64,000 nt of DNA from Betaproteobacteria bacterium. GTDB lineage: Bacteria > Pseudomonadota > Gammaproteobacteria > Burkholderiales > Burkholderiaceae_C. Positions within the stretch are counted from its first letter, which is position 1. Every line of letters starts with the position of its first letter. A program made the translations under genes and the position numbers. Below the pieces are notes generated by a model. It saw nothing but the letters and a program-made list of their open reading frames with translations. It searched no databases and was not told the DNA's origin. Shown piece after piece: positions 36,269 through 44,906 of this stretch. The stretch spans positions 62,001 through 126,000 of the forward strand of contig JADJWD010000004.1 of the NCBI GenBank assembly GCA_016716535.1, written 5' to 3'.

Positions 36269-36940
36269 TCAGTCGTTGCCGAGCCGCTCCTTGATGACCA
36301 CCGAGCCGTTCTCCTGCGTCTCGATGACGCCGCGCTCCTCGAGGTCCTTCATGACGCGGCTGACCATCTCGCGCGAGGCGCCGACGACCTTGGCCATGTC
36401 CTGGCGGCTGACCTTGTGGCGGATGATCTTGATGCCTTCGGGCGTCTCCTCGGCCATGTCGAGCAGCGTGCGCGCGACGCGGCCGTAGACATCGAGCAGC
36501 GCCAGCGACTCGATCTGCCGGTCGGCGTTGCGCAGCCGCTTCACGAGGCCGCGCAGGATGCCGTAGGCCAGCGTGCTCGTCTCGGGCAGGCAGCGGCCGA
36601 AGTCGGCGCGCGCCAGCACCAGCATGTCGGTCTGCACCTCGGCGCGCACGGTGGCCGAGTGCGACTCGTTGTCGATGAGGCTCATCTCGCCGACGTAGTC
36701 GCCCGACTCGAGCACGGCGAGGATGACCTCGCGGCCGCGCGAGTCGGAGGTCAGCACGCGGGCACGGCCGTTGAGCAGGATGAACAGCGCATTGCTCTTG
36801 CGCCCCTGCTCGACGACGATCTCGCCGCGGCGGAAGCGCCGCTTGACCACGCTGTCGGCGATGGCCTGAGCCTGGTCTGCCGTGAGCATGGAGAACAACG
36901 GCACACGCCGGATCAGGTCCAGGTTCGACAACATCGACAT
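36269..36940 (-). CDS. Crp/Fnr-family transcription regulator
   Basis: A 223-residue regulator. The N-terminal cNMP-binding beta-roll has the cassette GEMSLIDNESHSATVRA, where the effector-binding Arg is replaced by Ser-His-Ser, so cAMP binding is doubtful. The dimerisation helix is ILRGLVKRLRNADRQIESLA. The C-terminal winged HTH reads VSRQDMAKVVGASREMVSRV. No N-terminal Cys cluster is present, so it is not an Fnr-type iron-sulfur sensor. It is divergent from trxB across about 210 bp, and redox-linked control of trxB is possible but unproven. Confidence 0.88.
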   Translation of the reverse strand: MSMLSNLDLIRRVPLFSMLTADQAQAIADSVVKRRFRRGEIVVEQGRKSNALFILLNGRARVLTSDSRGREVILAVLESGDYVGEMSLIDNESHSATVRAEVQTDMLVLARADFGRCLPETSTLAYGILRGLVKRLRNADRQIESLALLDVYGRVARTLLDMAEETPEGIKIIRHKVSRQDMAKVVGASREMVSRVMKDLEERGVIETQENGSVVIKERLGND

Positions 36941-37151
36941 CGACTCACTCCTCTTTCGTCGTTAGCGGCCCGCGTGGCCTCTCGAGAGACCCGCACGCCG
37001 TGGCCCCGGGGCTCGTTCTGCAAGAATGAGCCTATTGTGCCCATGGGCGGGCTCGTTCCCGCCCCGCGGCGCCCCCTACTTCGCATCGTGCGTGGATTCG
37101 GCGCGACGCCACCGGCAGCACGCACCACCCCCGCGACCTAAACGCCCAACC

Positions 37152-38117
37152 ATGAACACCCCTGCATCGCCCCGGCACACGCGTGTGCTGATCCTCGGCT
37201 CCGGGCCGGCCGGCTACACCGCGGCCATCTACGCCGCGCGCGCCAACCTGAAGCCGCTGCTGATCACCGGCATCGCGCAGGGCGGCCAGTTGATGACGAC
37301 CACCGACGTCGACAACTGGCCGGCCGACGTGGCCGGCGTGCAGGGGCCGGAGCTGATGCAGCGCTTCCAGCAGCACGCCGAGCGCTTCGAGACCGAGATC
37401 GTGTTCGACCACATCAACCGCGTCGAACTGGCCCAGCGCCCGTTCAGGCTGCACGGCGACTCGGGCAGCTACACCTGCGATGCGCTCGTCATCGCCACCG
37501 GCGCGAGCGCCAAGTACCTGGGCCTGCCGAGCGAGCAGGCCTTCATGGGCAAGGGCGTCAGCGGCTGCGCCACCTGCGACGGCTTCTTCTACCGCGGCGA
37601 GGTGGTCTGCGTCGTCGGCGGCGGCAATACCGCCGTCGAGGAGGCGCTGTACCTCGCCAACATCGCGAGCAAGGTGCACCTCGTGCACCGGCGCGACAAG
37701 TTCCGCGCCGAGCCGATCATGGTCGACAAGCTGATGGAGCGCGTCACCGCCGGGCGCATCGAGTTGCACCTGTGGCACACGCTCGACGAAGTGCTCGGCG
37801 ACGCCTCGGGCGTCACCGGCGTGCGGCTGAAGTCGGCGGAGGACGGCCGCACGAAGGACCTGGCGCTGAAGGGCTGCTTCATCGCCATCGGCCACTCGCC
37901 CAACACCGACATCTTCAAGGGCCAGCTCGAGATGAAGGACGGCTACATCGTCACCCGCTCGGGCCTGGCCGGCCTGGCGACGATGACGAGCGTCGAGGGC
38001 GTCTTCGCCGCCGGCGACGTGCAGGACCACGTCTACCGCCAGGCGATCACCAGCGCCGGCACCGGCTGCATGGCGGCGCTCGATGCGCAGCGCTTCCTGG
38101 AGCAGCAAGGCGGCTGA
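37152..38117 (+). CDS. trxB: thioredoxin-disulfide reductase
   Basis: NADPH-dependent flavoenzyme reducing thioredoxin, 321 residues. The FAD motif is VLILGSGPAGYTAAIYAARA near residue 12, the redox-active pair is in SGCATCDGFFYRGE (CATC near residue 143), the NADPH motif is VVGGGNTAVEEALYLANIA, and the C-terminal FAD motif is VFAAGDVQDHVYRQAITSAG. The ATG at 37152 is the family-consistent start. Confidence 0.95.
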   Translation: MNTPASPRHTRVLILGSGPAGYTAAIYAARANLKPLLITGIAQGGQLMTTTDVDNWPADVAGVQGPELMQRFQQHAERFETEIVFDHINRVELAQRPFRLHGDSGSYTCDALVIATGASAKYLGLPSEQAFMGKGVSGCATCDGFFYRGEVVCVVGGGNTAVEEALYLANIASKVHLVHRRDKFRAEPIMVDKLMERVTAGRIELHLWHTLDEVLGDASGVTGVRLKSAEDGRTKDLALKGCFIAIGHSPNTDIFKGQLEMKDGYIVTRSGLAGLATMTSVEGVFAAGDVQDHVYRQAITSAGTGCMAALDAQRFLEQQGG

Positions 38118-38160
38118 GGCCGGTCCGAGCCGAGAGGCGGGCCGGTGTGCTGGCTGTGGC

Positions 38161-38166
38161 TATAAT
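38161..38166 (+). promoter_or_regulatory. -10 box of the rpmB-rpmG promoter
   Basis: A perfect TATAAT stands out in GC-rich sequence 83 bp upstream of the rpmB start. The matching -35 region is not convincing. It probably drives the ribosomal protein operon. Confidence 0.5.
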
Positions 38167-38248
38167 TCGCAGCTTTGCCGGCACCGGCAGTCCCACAACC
38201 CAGCCCTCGCCGAACGCACGACGGCACGATGAGAGGGGAACAGAGAAC

Positions 38249-38482
38249 ATGGCACGCGTCTGTCAAGTCACGGGCAAGCGCCCGATGGTCGGGAACAACG
38301 TCTCCCACGCCAACAACAAAACGAAGCGCCGCTTCCTGCCCAACCTCCAGTACCGCCGCTTCTGGCTCGAGACCGAGAACCGCTGGGTGCGCCTGCGCGT
38401 CAGCAACGCGGCGCTGCGGCTGATCGACAAGGTCGGCATCGAGCAGGTCGTCGCCGACCTTCGCCAGCGCGGCGAGCTGTAA
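38249..38482 (+). CDS. rpmB: 50S ribosomal protein L28
   Basis: A 77-residue basic large-subunit protein. ARVCQVTGKRPMVGNNVSHA and NNKTKRRFLPNLQYRRFWLE are diagnostic. The ATG is preceded by GAGAGGGGAACAGAGAAC, a clear Shine-Dalgarno region. It is followed 36 bp later by rpmG in the standard rpmBG operon. Confidence 0.97.
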   Translation: MARVCQVTGKRPMVGNNVSHANNKTKRRFLPNLQYRRFWLETENRWVRLRVSNAALRLIDKVGIEQVVADLRQRGEL

Positions 38483-38518
38483 GCCCACCCGTCCGTCCAA
38501 CCCTAGGAGATCCGCACC

Positions 38519-38689
38519 ATGGCCAGCAAAGGCGGTCGCGAGAAGATCAAGCTGGAGTCCTCGGCGGGCACCGGCCACTTCTACACCACGAGCAAGAACA
38601 AGAAGACCACGCCCGAGAAGCTCGAATTCCTGAAGTTCGATCCGAAGGCGCGCAAGCACGTCCTGTACAAGGAAGTGAAGCTGAAGTGA
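38519..38689 (+). CDS. rpmG: 50S ribosomal protein L33
   Basis: A short 56-residue protein. Translation gives MASKGGREKIKLESSAGTGH, then FYTTSKNKKTTPEKLEFLKF and ends KEVKLK. The zinc-binding Cys pairs of the C+ form are absent, so this is the C- (zinc-independent) type. The strong ribosome binding site CTAGGAGATCC lies 7 bp upstream. A terminator hairpin follows 43 bp after the stop. Confidence 0.96.
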   Translation: MASKGGREKIKLESSAGTGHFYTTSKNKKTTPEKLEFLKFDPKARKHVLYKEVKLK

Positions 38690-38731
38690 TGCACTTCGCC
38701 GCCGCCCGGCGCAGCCGGACGGCGCAATGAA

Positions 38732-38761
38732 GAAGGGGCCCCGCGGGGCCCCTTCGCTTTT
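38732..38761. terminator. strong bidirectional terminator
   Basis: An 11-bp perfect stem (GAAGGGGCCCC/GGGGCCCCTTC) with a 2-base loop is followed by GCTTTT on the plus strand. It lies between the convergent rpmG and livK genes. Confidence 0.85.
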
Positions 38762-38804
38762 GCGCGCCGCCTTCCCCGCATGCCGGGGAAAGCGACCGAG
38801 TCGA

Positions 38805-39947
38805 TCAGCGCACCACCGCGATCTGGTCGCGCTTGCCGCCCTTGTACGTGTACATCGTCAAGGCGCCGTTCTTGATGTCGCCCTTGTTGTCGAAGGCGAT
38901 CGTGCCGGTCACGCCCTTGTAGCCGGCGGTCTTGGCCAGCACCGGCAGGTAGACCTTCGGGTCGGCCGACTTGGCCTTGACCATCGCGTCGACCATCACG
39001 TTGACGGCGTCGTAGACGTACGGCGCGTAGACCTGCACGTCGGCGTTGAACTTGGCCTTGAACTTGGCGCGGAAGTCGTCCATGCCCTTCTTCGCCTCGC
39101 CCTCTACGCCACCGGCCTCGGCGCAGACGACCTGGCCGTCGGCCATGCCGTCCTGGGCCAGCTTGGGCAGTTCGGACGAGCAGATGCCGTCGCCGCCGAC
39201 GAACTTGGCCTGGATGCCGAGCTGCTTCATCTGGCGCAGCATCGGGCCGGCCACCGCGTCCATGCCGCCGAAGAAGACCACGTCGGGCTTCTTGGCCTTC
39301 AGGCTGGTCAGGATGGCGGTGAAGTCGGTCGCCTTGTCGGTGGTGAACACGCGCGGGATCGTCTTGCCGCCGGCGGCCTTGACGCCCTTCTCGAACTCCT
39401 CGGCGACGCCCATGCCGTAGGCGGTGCGGTCGTCGATGACGGCGATGCTCTTGCCCTTGAGTTCCTTGACGGTGTAGCGGCCGAGCGTGCCGCCGAGGTG
39501 CACGTCGTCGGCGACGACGCGGAAGGTGGTCTTGTAGCCCTGGCGCGTGTACTTCGGGTTGGTGGCCGACGGGCTGATCTGCGGGATGCCGGCGTCGCTG
39601 TAGAGCTTCGAGGCCGGGATCGTCGTGCCGCTGTTCAGGTGGCCGACGACGCCGTTGACCTTGCTGTCGACCAGCTTCTGCGCCGCGGCGGTGCCCTGCT
39701 TCGGATCGGCGGCGTCGTCTTCGGCGAGCAGTTCGAACGTGGCCTTCTTGCCGCCGATCATCACGCCCTTGGCGTTCAACTCCTCGATGGCGAGGCGGGC
39801 GCCGTTCTCGTTGTCCTTGCCCAGGTGCGCGATGGCGCCACTGGTGGGGCCGACGTGGCCGATCTTGACGACGAGGTCTTGGGCGTAGGCCGTACCACCG
39901 AGCGCAATGGCCGCGGCGCCGACGATCAGGTTCAACTTGGCTTGCAT
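38805..39947 (-). CDS. livK: branched-chain amino acid-binding protein
   Basis: A periplasmic type I solute-binding protein, 380 residues. The signal peptide AKLNLIVGAAAIALGGTAYA precedes QDLVVKIGHVGPTSGAIAHL. Ligand-binding segments GHLNSGTTIPASKLYSDAGI and VIDDRTAYGMGVAEEFEKG are LivK/LivJ-type. Two Cys (SSELP-flanking and VVCAEAGG) may pair. It stands alone, but its natural partners livHMGF lie about 8.5 kb to the left in the same orientation. Confidence 0.92.
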   Translation of the reverse strand: MQAKLNLIVGAAAIALGGTAYAQDLVVKIGHVGPTSGAIAHLGKDNENGARLAIEELNAKGVMIGGKKATFELLAEDDAADPKQGTAAAQKLVDSKVNGVVGHLNSGTTIPASKLYSDAGIPQISPSATNPKYTRQGYKTTFRVVADDVHLGGTLGRYTVKELKGKSIAVIDDRTAYGMGVAEEFEKGVKAAGGKTIPRVFTTDKATDFTAILTSLKAKKPDVVFFGGMDAVAGPMLRQMKQLGIQAKFVGGDGICSSELPKLAQDGMADGQVVCAEAGGVEGEAKKGMDDFRAKFKAKFNADVQVYAPYVYDAVNVMVDAMVKAKSADPKVYLPVLAKTAGYKGVTGTIAFDNKGDIKNGALTMYTYKGGKRDQIAVVR

Positions 39948-40154
39948 GCAGGTTCCTCCAGGAAGGGTGTTGTCTGCGAGGACAAACAATGAGAGGTGGA
40001 TGACGAAGGCCGGCGACGATACCCCAAATGCACCCCCCACCCAAGCGGGGTTATCCGGGCTCGTATCGCCTGACGGTGCGGCCCCAACGCAGCGGCGCGG
40101 GCCGCGGTGGACAGGTGTGACCCGGGTGCCGCGCGCACCAGTAGCGCCGCGTCT

Positions 40155-40607
40155 TCACTCGTCGGTCGTGCTCTTGAACGGGTGGTGCACGACGGCGAAG
40201 CCGGCGGCCTTGTAGTCGCGCCACAACGCGCGCCCGCGTTCGACCTCGTCGGCCTGCGCACCGACGACTTCGATGACGCGCGCCGGCCCGCGCGCCGCGG
40301 CAGGTGCGAGTTCACCGCCGAGGTTGACGACGACATCGCGGCCGGGCCCTTCGGCCGCGGGCAACGCGGCAGCCAGCCAGATCGGCGTGCGCGCGACGAC
40401 ACCGGCGGCGGCCGCGCGTCCAAGCACGACGTGCGGCACGAAGTCGCGCTCGGCGAAGGTCCACAGCAGGCGGTCCAGCGTCTGCAGCCGATCGTCGGGC
40501 GCCAGGCAGAACACGGTGACGCCGCGCCGGCTGGCTTTGCGCAGAAGCCGGCAGGCGTAGGCTGCCGTGTCGGGCACGCCGGTGTGGAACTCGACGCTGG
40601 CCGCCAT
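40155..40607 (-). CDS. holC: DNA polymerase III chi subunit
   Basis: A 150-residue clamp-loader accessory subunit that links Pol III to SSB. VEFHTGVPDTAAYACRLLRK at the N-terminus and TFAERDFVPHVVLG with the following PIWLAAALP match the chi family. It follows pepA by about 36 bp on the same strand, the classic pepA-holC arrangement. Confidence 0.9.
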   Translation of the reverse strand: MAASVEFHTGVPDTAAYACRLLRKASRRGVTVFCLAPDDRLQTLDRLLWTFAERDFVPHVVLGRAAAAGVVARTPIWLAAALPAAEGPGRDVVVNLGGELAPAAARGPARVIEVVGAQADEVERGRALWRDYKAAGFAVVHHPFKSTTDE

Positions 40608-40643
40608 GCCGCAGCGCGATGTCAGCCAGCGGCAGGCGCGCCG

Positions 40644-42209
40644 TCAGCCCTTGTTTGCGCGCGTGGCGCGACGTGCGGCCTTGGCGGGCTTTGTGGCCTT
40701 CACAGCCTTTGCGGTCTTGCCTTCAGCCTTGCCTTCAGCCTTGCCTTCTGCGCCTGCACGCGCCAGCACCCACCGCGTCAGCAAGGGCACCGGCCTTCCG
40801 GTGCTGCCCTTGTTCGTGCCCGAGCGCCACGCCGTGCCCGCGATGTCGAGGTGCGCCCAGCGCAGCTTTGCCGTGAAGCGCCGCAGGAACATCGCCGCGG
40901 TGATGGCGCCGCCGGCGCGCGGGCCGACGTTGGCCATGTCGGCGAAGTTGCTCTTCAGCGCCTCGTCGTACTCTTCGTCCAGCGGCATGCGCCAGGCCGG
41001 GTCGAGCGCGGCGTCCCCGGCAGCCAGCAACTCGCCGGCCAGTTCGTCGTCGGGGCTGAAAAGGCCGCTGCGATGGTGGCCGAGCGCGATGACGCAGGCG
41101 CCGGTCAACGTGGCGATGTCGACGACCGCAGCCGGCTCGAGGCGCTCGGCGTAAGTCAGCGCGTCGCACAGGATCAGCCGGCCTTCGGCGTCGGTGTTCA
41201 GGATCTCGATCGTCTGGCCCGACAGGCTCTTGACGACGTCGCCGGGCTTCACGGCGCGGCCGCTCGGCATGTTCTCGCACGCCGGGATCAGGCCGACGAC
41301 GTTGATGTGCGCCTTCGCCTCGGCCACCGCGCACATCGTGCCGAGCACGCTGGCCGCGCCGCCCATGTCGAACTTCATCTCGTCCATCTCGGCGGCCGGC
41401 TTGATCGAGATGCCGCCGGTGTCGAACGTGATGCCCTTGCCGACCAGCACCAGCGGCGCCGCGCCCTTGCCCGCGCCCTGCCAGCGCATGACGATGAACT
41501 TCGGCGGCTGCTCCGAGCCCTGCGCGACGGCGAGGAACGAGCCCATGCCCAGGCGCTCGCAGTCGCGGCGCTCGAGCACCTCGACCTTCAGGCCGCGGCT
41601 CTTGCCGAGCTTCACGGCCTGCTCGGCCAGGTAGCTCGGCGTGCAGTGGTTGGCCGGCCGGTTGGCGCACTCGCGCGCCAGCGCGACGCCAGCGGCGACG
41701 GCGCGCCCACGCGCGAGGCCCGCGGCCAACGGCTTCTCCTCGGCGGCATGGGCGGCCACCAGCGACAGCCGCGCCAGCTTGGCCGCCGCCGGCGCGCTCG
41801 GCTTCGTCGCGCGGTAGACGTAGGTGGCGTCGTGCGCGGCGAGCACCAGCGCCTCGGCCGCGGCGTCGGTCAGCGGCGCACCGGCCACCGTCACCGCGAG
41901 GTGCGCCGCGCCGCCGCTCTTGACGAGCGCCACACCGGCCGTCACCGCGCGGCGCATCGCCTTCGCGCCGGCATCGGCGGCCCACACGAACGCGACACGC
42001 GGCGCCTTCACGCCGGACACGCGGTGCGCATACAGCACCTGCGCGGCCTTGAAGGCGAAGTCGCCGCCCTTCACGGCCTCGCCCAGCGCCGCAGCGAGCG
42101 GCCCATCGAGTTCGGCCGGCGTCTTCGTGCCGACGACGATCACCAGCAGCGCATCGGCATCGATGCCGGCCAGCCCCGCCCGCCCGGGCACGAGGGTGTT
42201 GAAGTCCAT
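40644..42209 (-). CDS. pepA: leucyl aminopeptidase with basic tail
   Basis: An M17 two-metal aminopeptidase, 521 residues. The metal-binding and catalytic regions are intact: VGKGITFDTGGISIKPA, MKFDMGGAASVLGTMCAVAE and the signature NTDAEGRLILCDALTYAE. The last 35 residues form an unusual Lys/Ala-rich tail (EGKAEGKAEGKTAKAVKATK and onwards), resembling histone H1-like or AlgP-like DNA-binding tails. It is encoded partly by a 12-bp tandem repeat. The ATG at 42209 (MDFNTLVPGRAG) is preferred over one 18 bp upstream. It is divergent from lptF. Confidence 0.93.
   Translation of the reverse strand: MDFNTLVPGRAGLAGIDADALLVIVVGTKTPAELDGPLAAALGEAVKGGDFAFKAAQVLYAHRVSGVKAPRVAFVWAADAGAKAMRRAVTAGVALVKSGGAAHLAVTVAGAPLTDAAAEALVLAAHDATYVYRATKPSAPAAAKLARLSLVAAHAAEEKPLAAGLARGRAVAAGVALARECANRPANHCTPSYLAEQAVKLGKSRGLKVEVLERRDCERLGMGSFLAVAQGSEQPPKFIVMRWQGAGKGAAPLVLVGKGITFDTGGISIKPAAEMDEMKFDMGGAASVLGTMCAVAEAKAHINVVGLIPACENMPSGRAVKPGDVVKSLSGQTIEILNTDAEGRLILCDALTYAERLEPAAVVDIATLTGACVIALGHHRSGLFSPDDELAGELLAAGDAALDPAWRMPLDEEYDEALKSNFADMANVGPRAGGAITAAMFLRRFTAKLRWAHLDIAGTAWRSGTNKGSTGRPVPLLTRWVLARAGAEGKAEGKAEGKTAKAVKATKPAKAARRATRANKG
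40716..40749. repeat. 12-bp tandem repeat in pepA 3' end
   Basis: Three copies of CTTGCCTTCAGC, the last partial or mismatched, encode the EGKA-EGKA-EGKT run in the PepA tail. The unit is in frame, so copy-number change would lengthen or shorten the tail by four residues per copy. Confidence 0.85.
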
Positions 42210-42239
42210 AATTCCGCGGAGGTTCAAACGAAGCGCGGC

Positions 42240-43334
42240 ATGTTATTCGATTCGTCTGTACGCAAAGAGGTCGCGCGCACCTTCGGCGCGACGCTGGTCG
42301 TCATCCTGACGATCGTGCTGACGATGTTCCTGATCCGCACGATCGGCCAGGCGGCCAGCGGCGCCGTCGCGCCGCACGATGTCGTGCTGCTGCTCGGTTA
42401 TGTCGCGCTCGGCCACATGCCGACGATGCTGGCGCTGTCGCTGTTCATCGCCGTCGTGCTGTCGCTCGGCCGCATGTACCGCGACAGCGAGATGAGCATC
42501 TGGTTCGCCAGCGGCGTGGGCCTCACCCGCTTTGTCAAGCCCGTGCTGCGCACCGTGTGGCCGGTGATGCTGGTCGTCGGCCTCTTGCTGCTGTTCGCGT
42601 GGCCGTGGGGCAACCGCAACGGGCTCGAACTGCGCGAGCGTTATCAGCAGCGCTCGGATCTCTCGCGCGTCGCACCCGGCGTCTTCCAGAGCTCGAGCGA
42701 CGGCCGCCGTGTCTTCTTCGTCGAGCGCGAGAGCGGCGACGGCAGCACCGCGCGCAACGTCTTCATCCTCAACCGCCAGGACCACGCCGAGGCGGTGACC
42801 TCGGCGAAGAGTGGCCGCATCGAACCCGACGGCGGTGACCACTTCCTCGTGCTCGAGCGCGGCCAGCGCAACGAGGTGCACCTCGAGTCCGGCGAACGCA
42901 CGTTGTCCAGCTTCGAGAGCTACCGCGTGCTGGCCAGCGAGCGCGCGGTGCAAGGCGCGCAGGCGCGCCCGCCGAAGGCGGTGGCGACGATCGAGCTGAT
43001 CCGCGCGCCGACGCCGCGCCACCAGGGCGAGCTGACGTGGCGGCTGGGCATGCTGCTGGGCGCGGCGAACCTGGTGCTGCTGGGCATCGGCCTTGCGGCC
43101 ACGAACCCGCGCCGCGCCAGCAACTGGAACCTGCTCGTCGCGCTGCTCACGTTCGCGATCTACTACAACGTCGTCAACCTGTCGCAGGCCTGGGTGGCCA
43201 CCGGCAAGCTGTCGATGGGCGCGGCGCTCGTGCTGATCCACGGCGGCACGTTCTTGCTGGCGCTGGCGCAGCTGTGGTGGCGCGACCACTCGGCCGTCGC
43301 TCGCTGGCCCGGTCGCCGGCTGCGCGCCGCGTGA
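42240..43334 (+). CDS. lptF: LPS export permease LptF
   Basis: An inner-membrane subunit of the LptB2FG transporter that extracts lipopolysaccharide, 364 residues. Two N-terminal membrane helices lie within residues 12-80 (FGATLVVILTIVLTMFLIRT) and a third near 100-120. A periplasmic beta-jellyroll domain is followed by three C-terminal helices (LGMLLGAANLVLLGIGLAAT onward). MLFDSSVRKEVARTFGAT is the usual opening. lptG follows 27 bp later. Confidence 0.93.
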   Translation: MLFDSSVRKEVARTFGATLVVILTIVLTMFLIRTIGQAASGAVAPHDVVLLLGYVALGHMPTMLALSLFIAVVLSLGRMYRDSEMSIWFASGVGLTRFVKPVLRTVWPVMLVVGLLLLFAWPWGNRNGLELRERYQQRSDLSRVAPGVFQSSSDGRRVFFVERESGDGSTARNVFILNRQDHAEAVTSAKSGRIEPDGGDHFLVLERGQRNEVHLESGERTLSSFESYRVLASERAVQGAQARPPKAVATIELIRAPTPRHQGELTWRLGMLLGAANLVLLGIGLAATNPRRASNWNLLVALLTFAIYYNVVNLSQAWVATGKLSMGAALVLIHGGTFLLALAQLWWRDHSAVARWPGRRLRAA

Positions 43335-43361
43335 CCCGCACGCCGCCCCGATGAGGCCCCG

Positions 43362-44475
43362 ATGAGGACCGTCCGCCGCCTGCTCTACCGCGACATCGTC
43401 GCGTCGGTCGGCTTCGTCGCGCTGGCGTTCCTCGCCCTGTTCTATTTCATCGACTTCGTCGAGACGCTCGGCGACGCCGGCGCCAAAGGGCCTGGCGGCG
43501 CTCGACGCGGCGTGGGCGGCGGCGCTTGAATTGCCGGGGCACCTGTACGAGCTGCTGCCGATCGCGGTGCTGATCGGCACGATCTACTCGCTGGCGCGGC
43601 TGGCGCAGTCTTCCGAGTTCACGATCCTGCGCACCGGCGGGCTGGGCCCGTGGCGCGCGCTCGGGCTGCTCGCCGTGCTCGGCTTTGCGTTCAGCGCGCT
43701 GACGTTCGTCGTCGGCGACTACTGGGCGCCGCGCGCCGAGCGCGAGGCGGTGCTCTTCAAGGCGCGCGCCAGCGGCGGCACGCGGGTGGGCACCGCCGGT
43801 GCGTGGCTCAAGGAGCGGCGGCGCACGCCCGAGGGCGAACGCAGCTTCTCGATCAACGTCTCGGGCACCAGCGGCGGCGGCGGGCTGGCCGACGTGCGCA
43901 TCTTCGAGTTCGACGACGACGGGCGGCTCGCCGTGCGCATCGAGGCGCGCGAGGCCCGCGTCGGCGACGACGGCACGTGGACGCTGCTGGACGCCGAGCA
44001 AGCGCGCTGGCCGCGCGCGCGCGCCCCCGGACAGCCGCCGGTGCAGGTGCAGCGGCACGCCGAGCTGCGCTGGGCGAGCACGCTGACGCCCGAGGTCGTC
44101 GCCGCGGCGGTGCTGCCACCACGCACGATGAGCACGATCGAGCTGTGGCGCTACAGCGCGCACCTGTCGGACCAGGAGCAGTCGGCGCAGCGGCACCAGA
44201 TCCAGTTCTGGAAGAAAGCGCTGTACCCGATGGCCTGCCTCGTGATGGTGGCGCTGGCGCTGCCGTTCGCCTACATGCATGCGCGCGCCGGCAGCGTCAG
44301 CCTGAAGGTGTTCGGCGGCATCATGCTGGGCATCGGCTTCGTGCTGCTGAACAACCTGGCCGGCCACATCGGCCTGCTCAACGGCTGGATGCCGTGGGCC
44401 GCGGCGGCGTCGCCGAGCCTGCTGTTCCTCGCCCTCTCGATGGCCGCCTTCGCGTGGCTGGTGCGGTACCGATGA
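43362..44475 (+). pseudogene. lptG: LPS export permease LptG, frameshifted as given
   Basis: The 5' part (MRTVRRLLYRDIVASVGFVA to ETLGDAGA) is in one frame and hits TGA at 43527. The rest (ALELPGHLYELLPIAVLIGT to the C-terminus) is one base later. Deleting one A or G from AAAGGG at 43485-43490 restores a continuous 370-residue protein of normal LptG length, with the expected residues KGLAALDAAWAAALELPGH across the joint. The protein has about six membrane helices and a periplasmic beta-domain. LptG is essential in most Gram-negative bacteria, so a sequence error is likelier than true loss. Its stop overlaps the cbiX start. Confidence 0.9.
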
Positions 44476-44906
44476 CCCCTGCTGATCCGACGCATGCGCC
44501 ACAGATGACGCGCGGCCTGATCCTCTTCGCGCACGGCGCGCGCGACCCGGCCTGGGCGGCGCCCTTCGAGGCGGTGGCCGCGCGCGTGCGCGAGCGGCAC
44601 CCGGCCTGGCAGGTGCGTCTGGCCTTCCTCGAGCTGATGCAGCCTTCGCTGCCCGAGGCCGTGGCGGCGCTCGTGCAGGGCGGCTGCGCGCGCATCGACA
44701 TCCGGCCGATGTTCCTCGGCACCGGCGGCCACGTGAAACGCGACTTGCCACTGCTCGTCGACGACCTGCGGCGCGCGCACGCAGCCGTCGCGTTCACGCT
44801 GCACGCGGCGATCGGCGAGCACACGCTCGTGCACGACGCGATGGCCGAGGCGATCGCCGCGCCGCCGCCGCCCGGCAACGACGACCAGAGCGGAAGCGCG
44901 CGATGA
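44472..44906 (+). CDS. cbiX: sirohydrochlorin chelatase, CbiX-type
   Basis: A single-domain 144-residue chelatase. GLILFAHGARDPAWAAPFEA carries the conserved active-site His, and IDIRPMFLGTGGHVKRDLP carries the second metal-binding His. CbiX proteins of this length insert iron or cobalt into sirohydrochlorin. Here iron (siroheme for sulfite reductase) is favoured, because the next gene is cysB. The start overlaps the lptG stop by 4 bp and its own stop overlaps the cysB start by 4 bp. Confidence 0.88.
   Translation: MTPADPTHAPQMTRGLILFAHGARDPAWAAPFEAVAARVRERHPAWQVRLAFLELMQPSLPEAVAALVQGGCARIDIRPMFLGTGGHVKRDLPLLVDDLRRAHAAVAFTLHAAIGEHTLVHDAMAEAIAAPPPPGNDDQSGSAR

Noticed and set aside
33596..37141. 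1181-codon plus-strand frame across lolA/ftsK/crp
   Set aside because: It has low-complexity Arg/Ala/Val-rich composition and is fully antisense to three recognised genes.
40107..42239. Long plus-strand frame before lptF
   Set aside because: It is antisense to pepA-holC; only the part from 42240 (LptF) has protein-family similarity.
43485..43490. Programmed frameshifting in lptG
   Set aside because: AAAGGG read with a +1 change does not match a known slippery +1 site with a slow codon, and other indels nearby favour sequence error. Not excluded, but not claimed.
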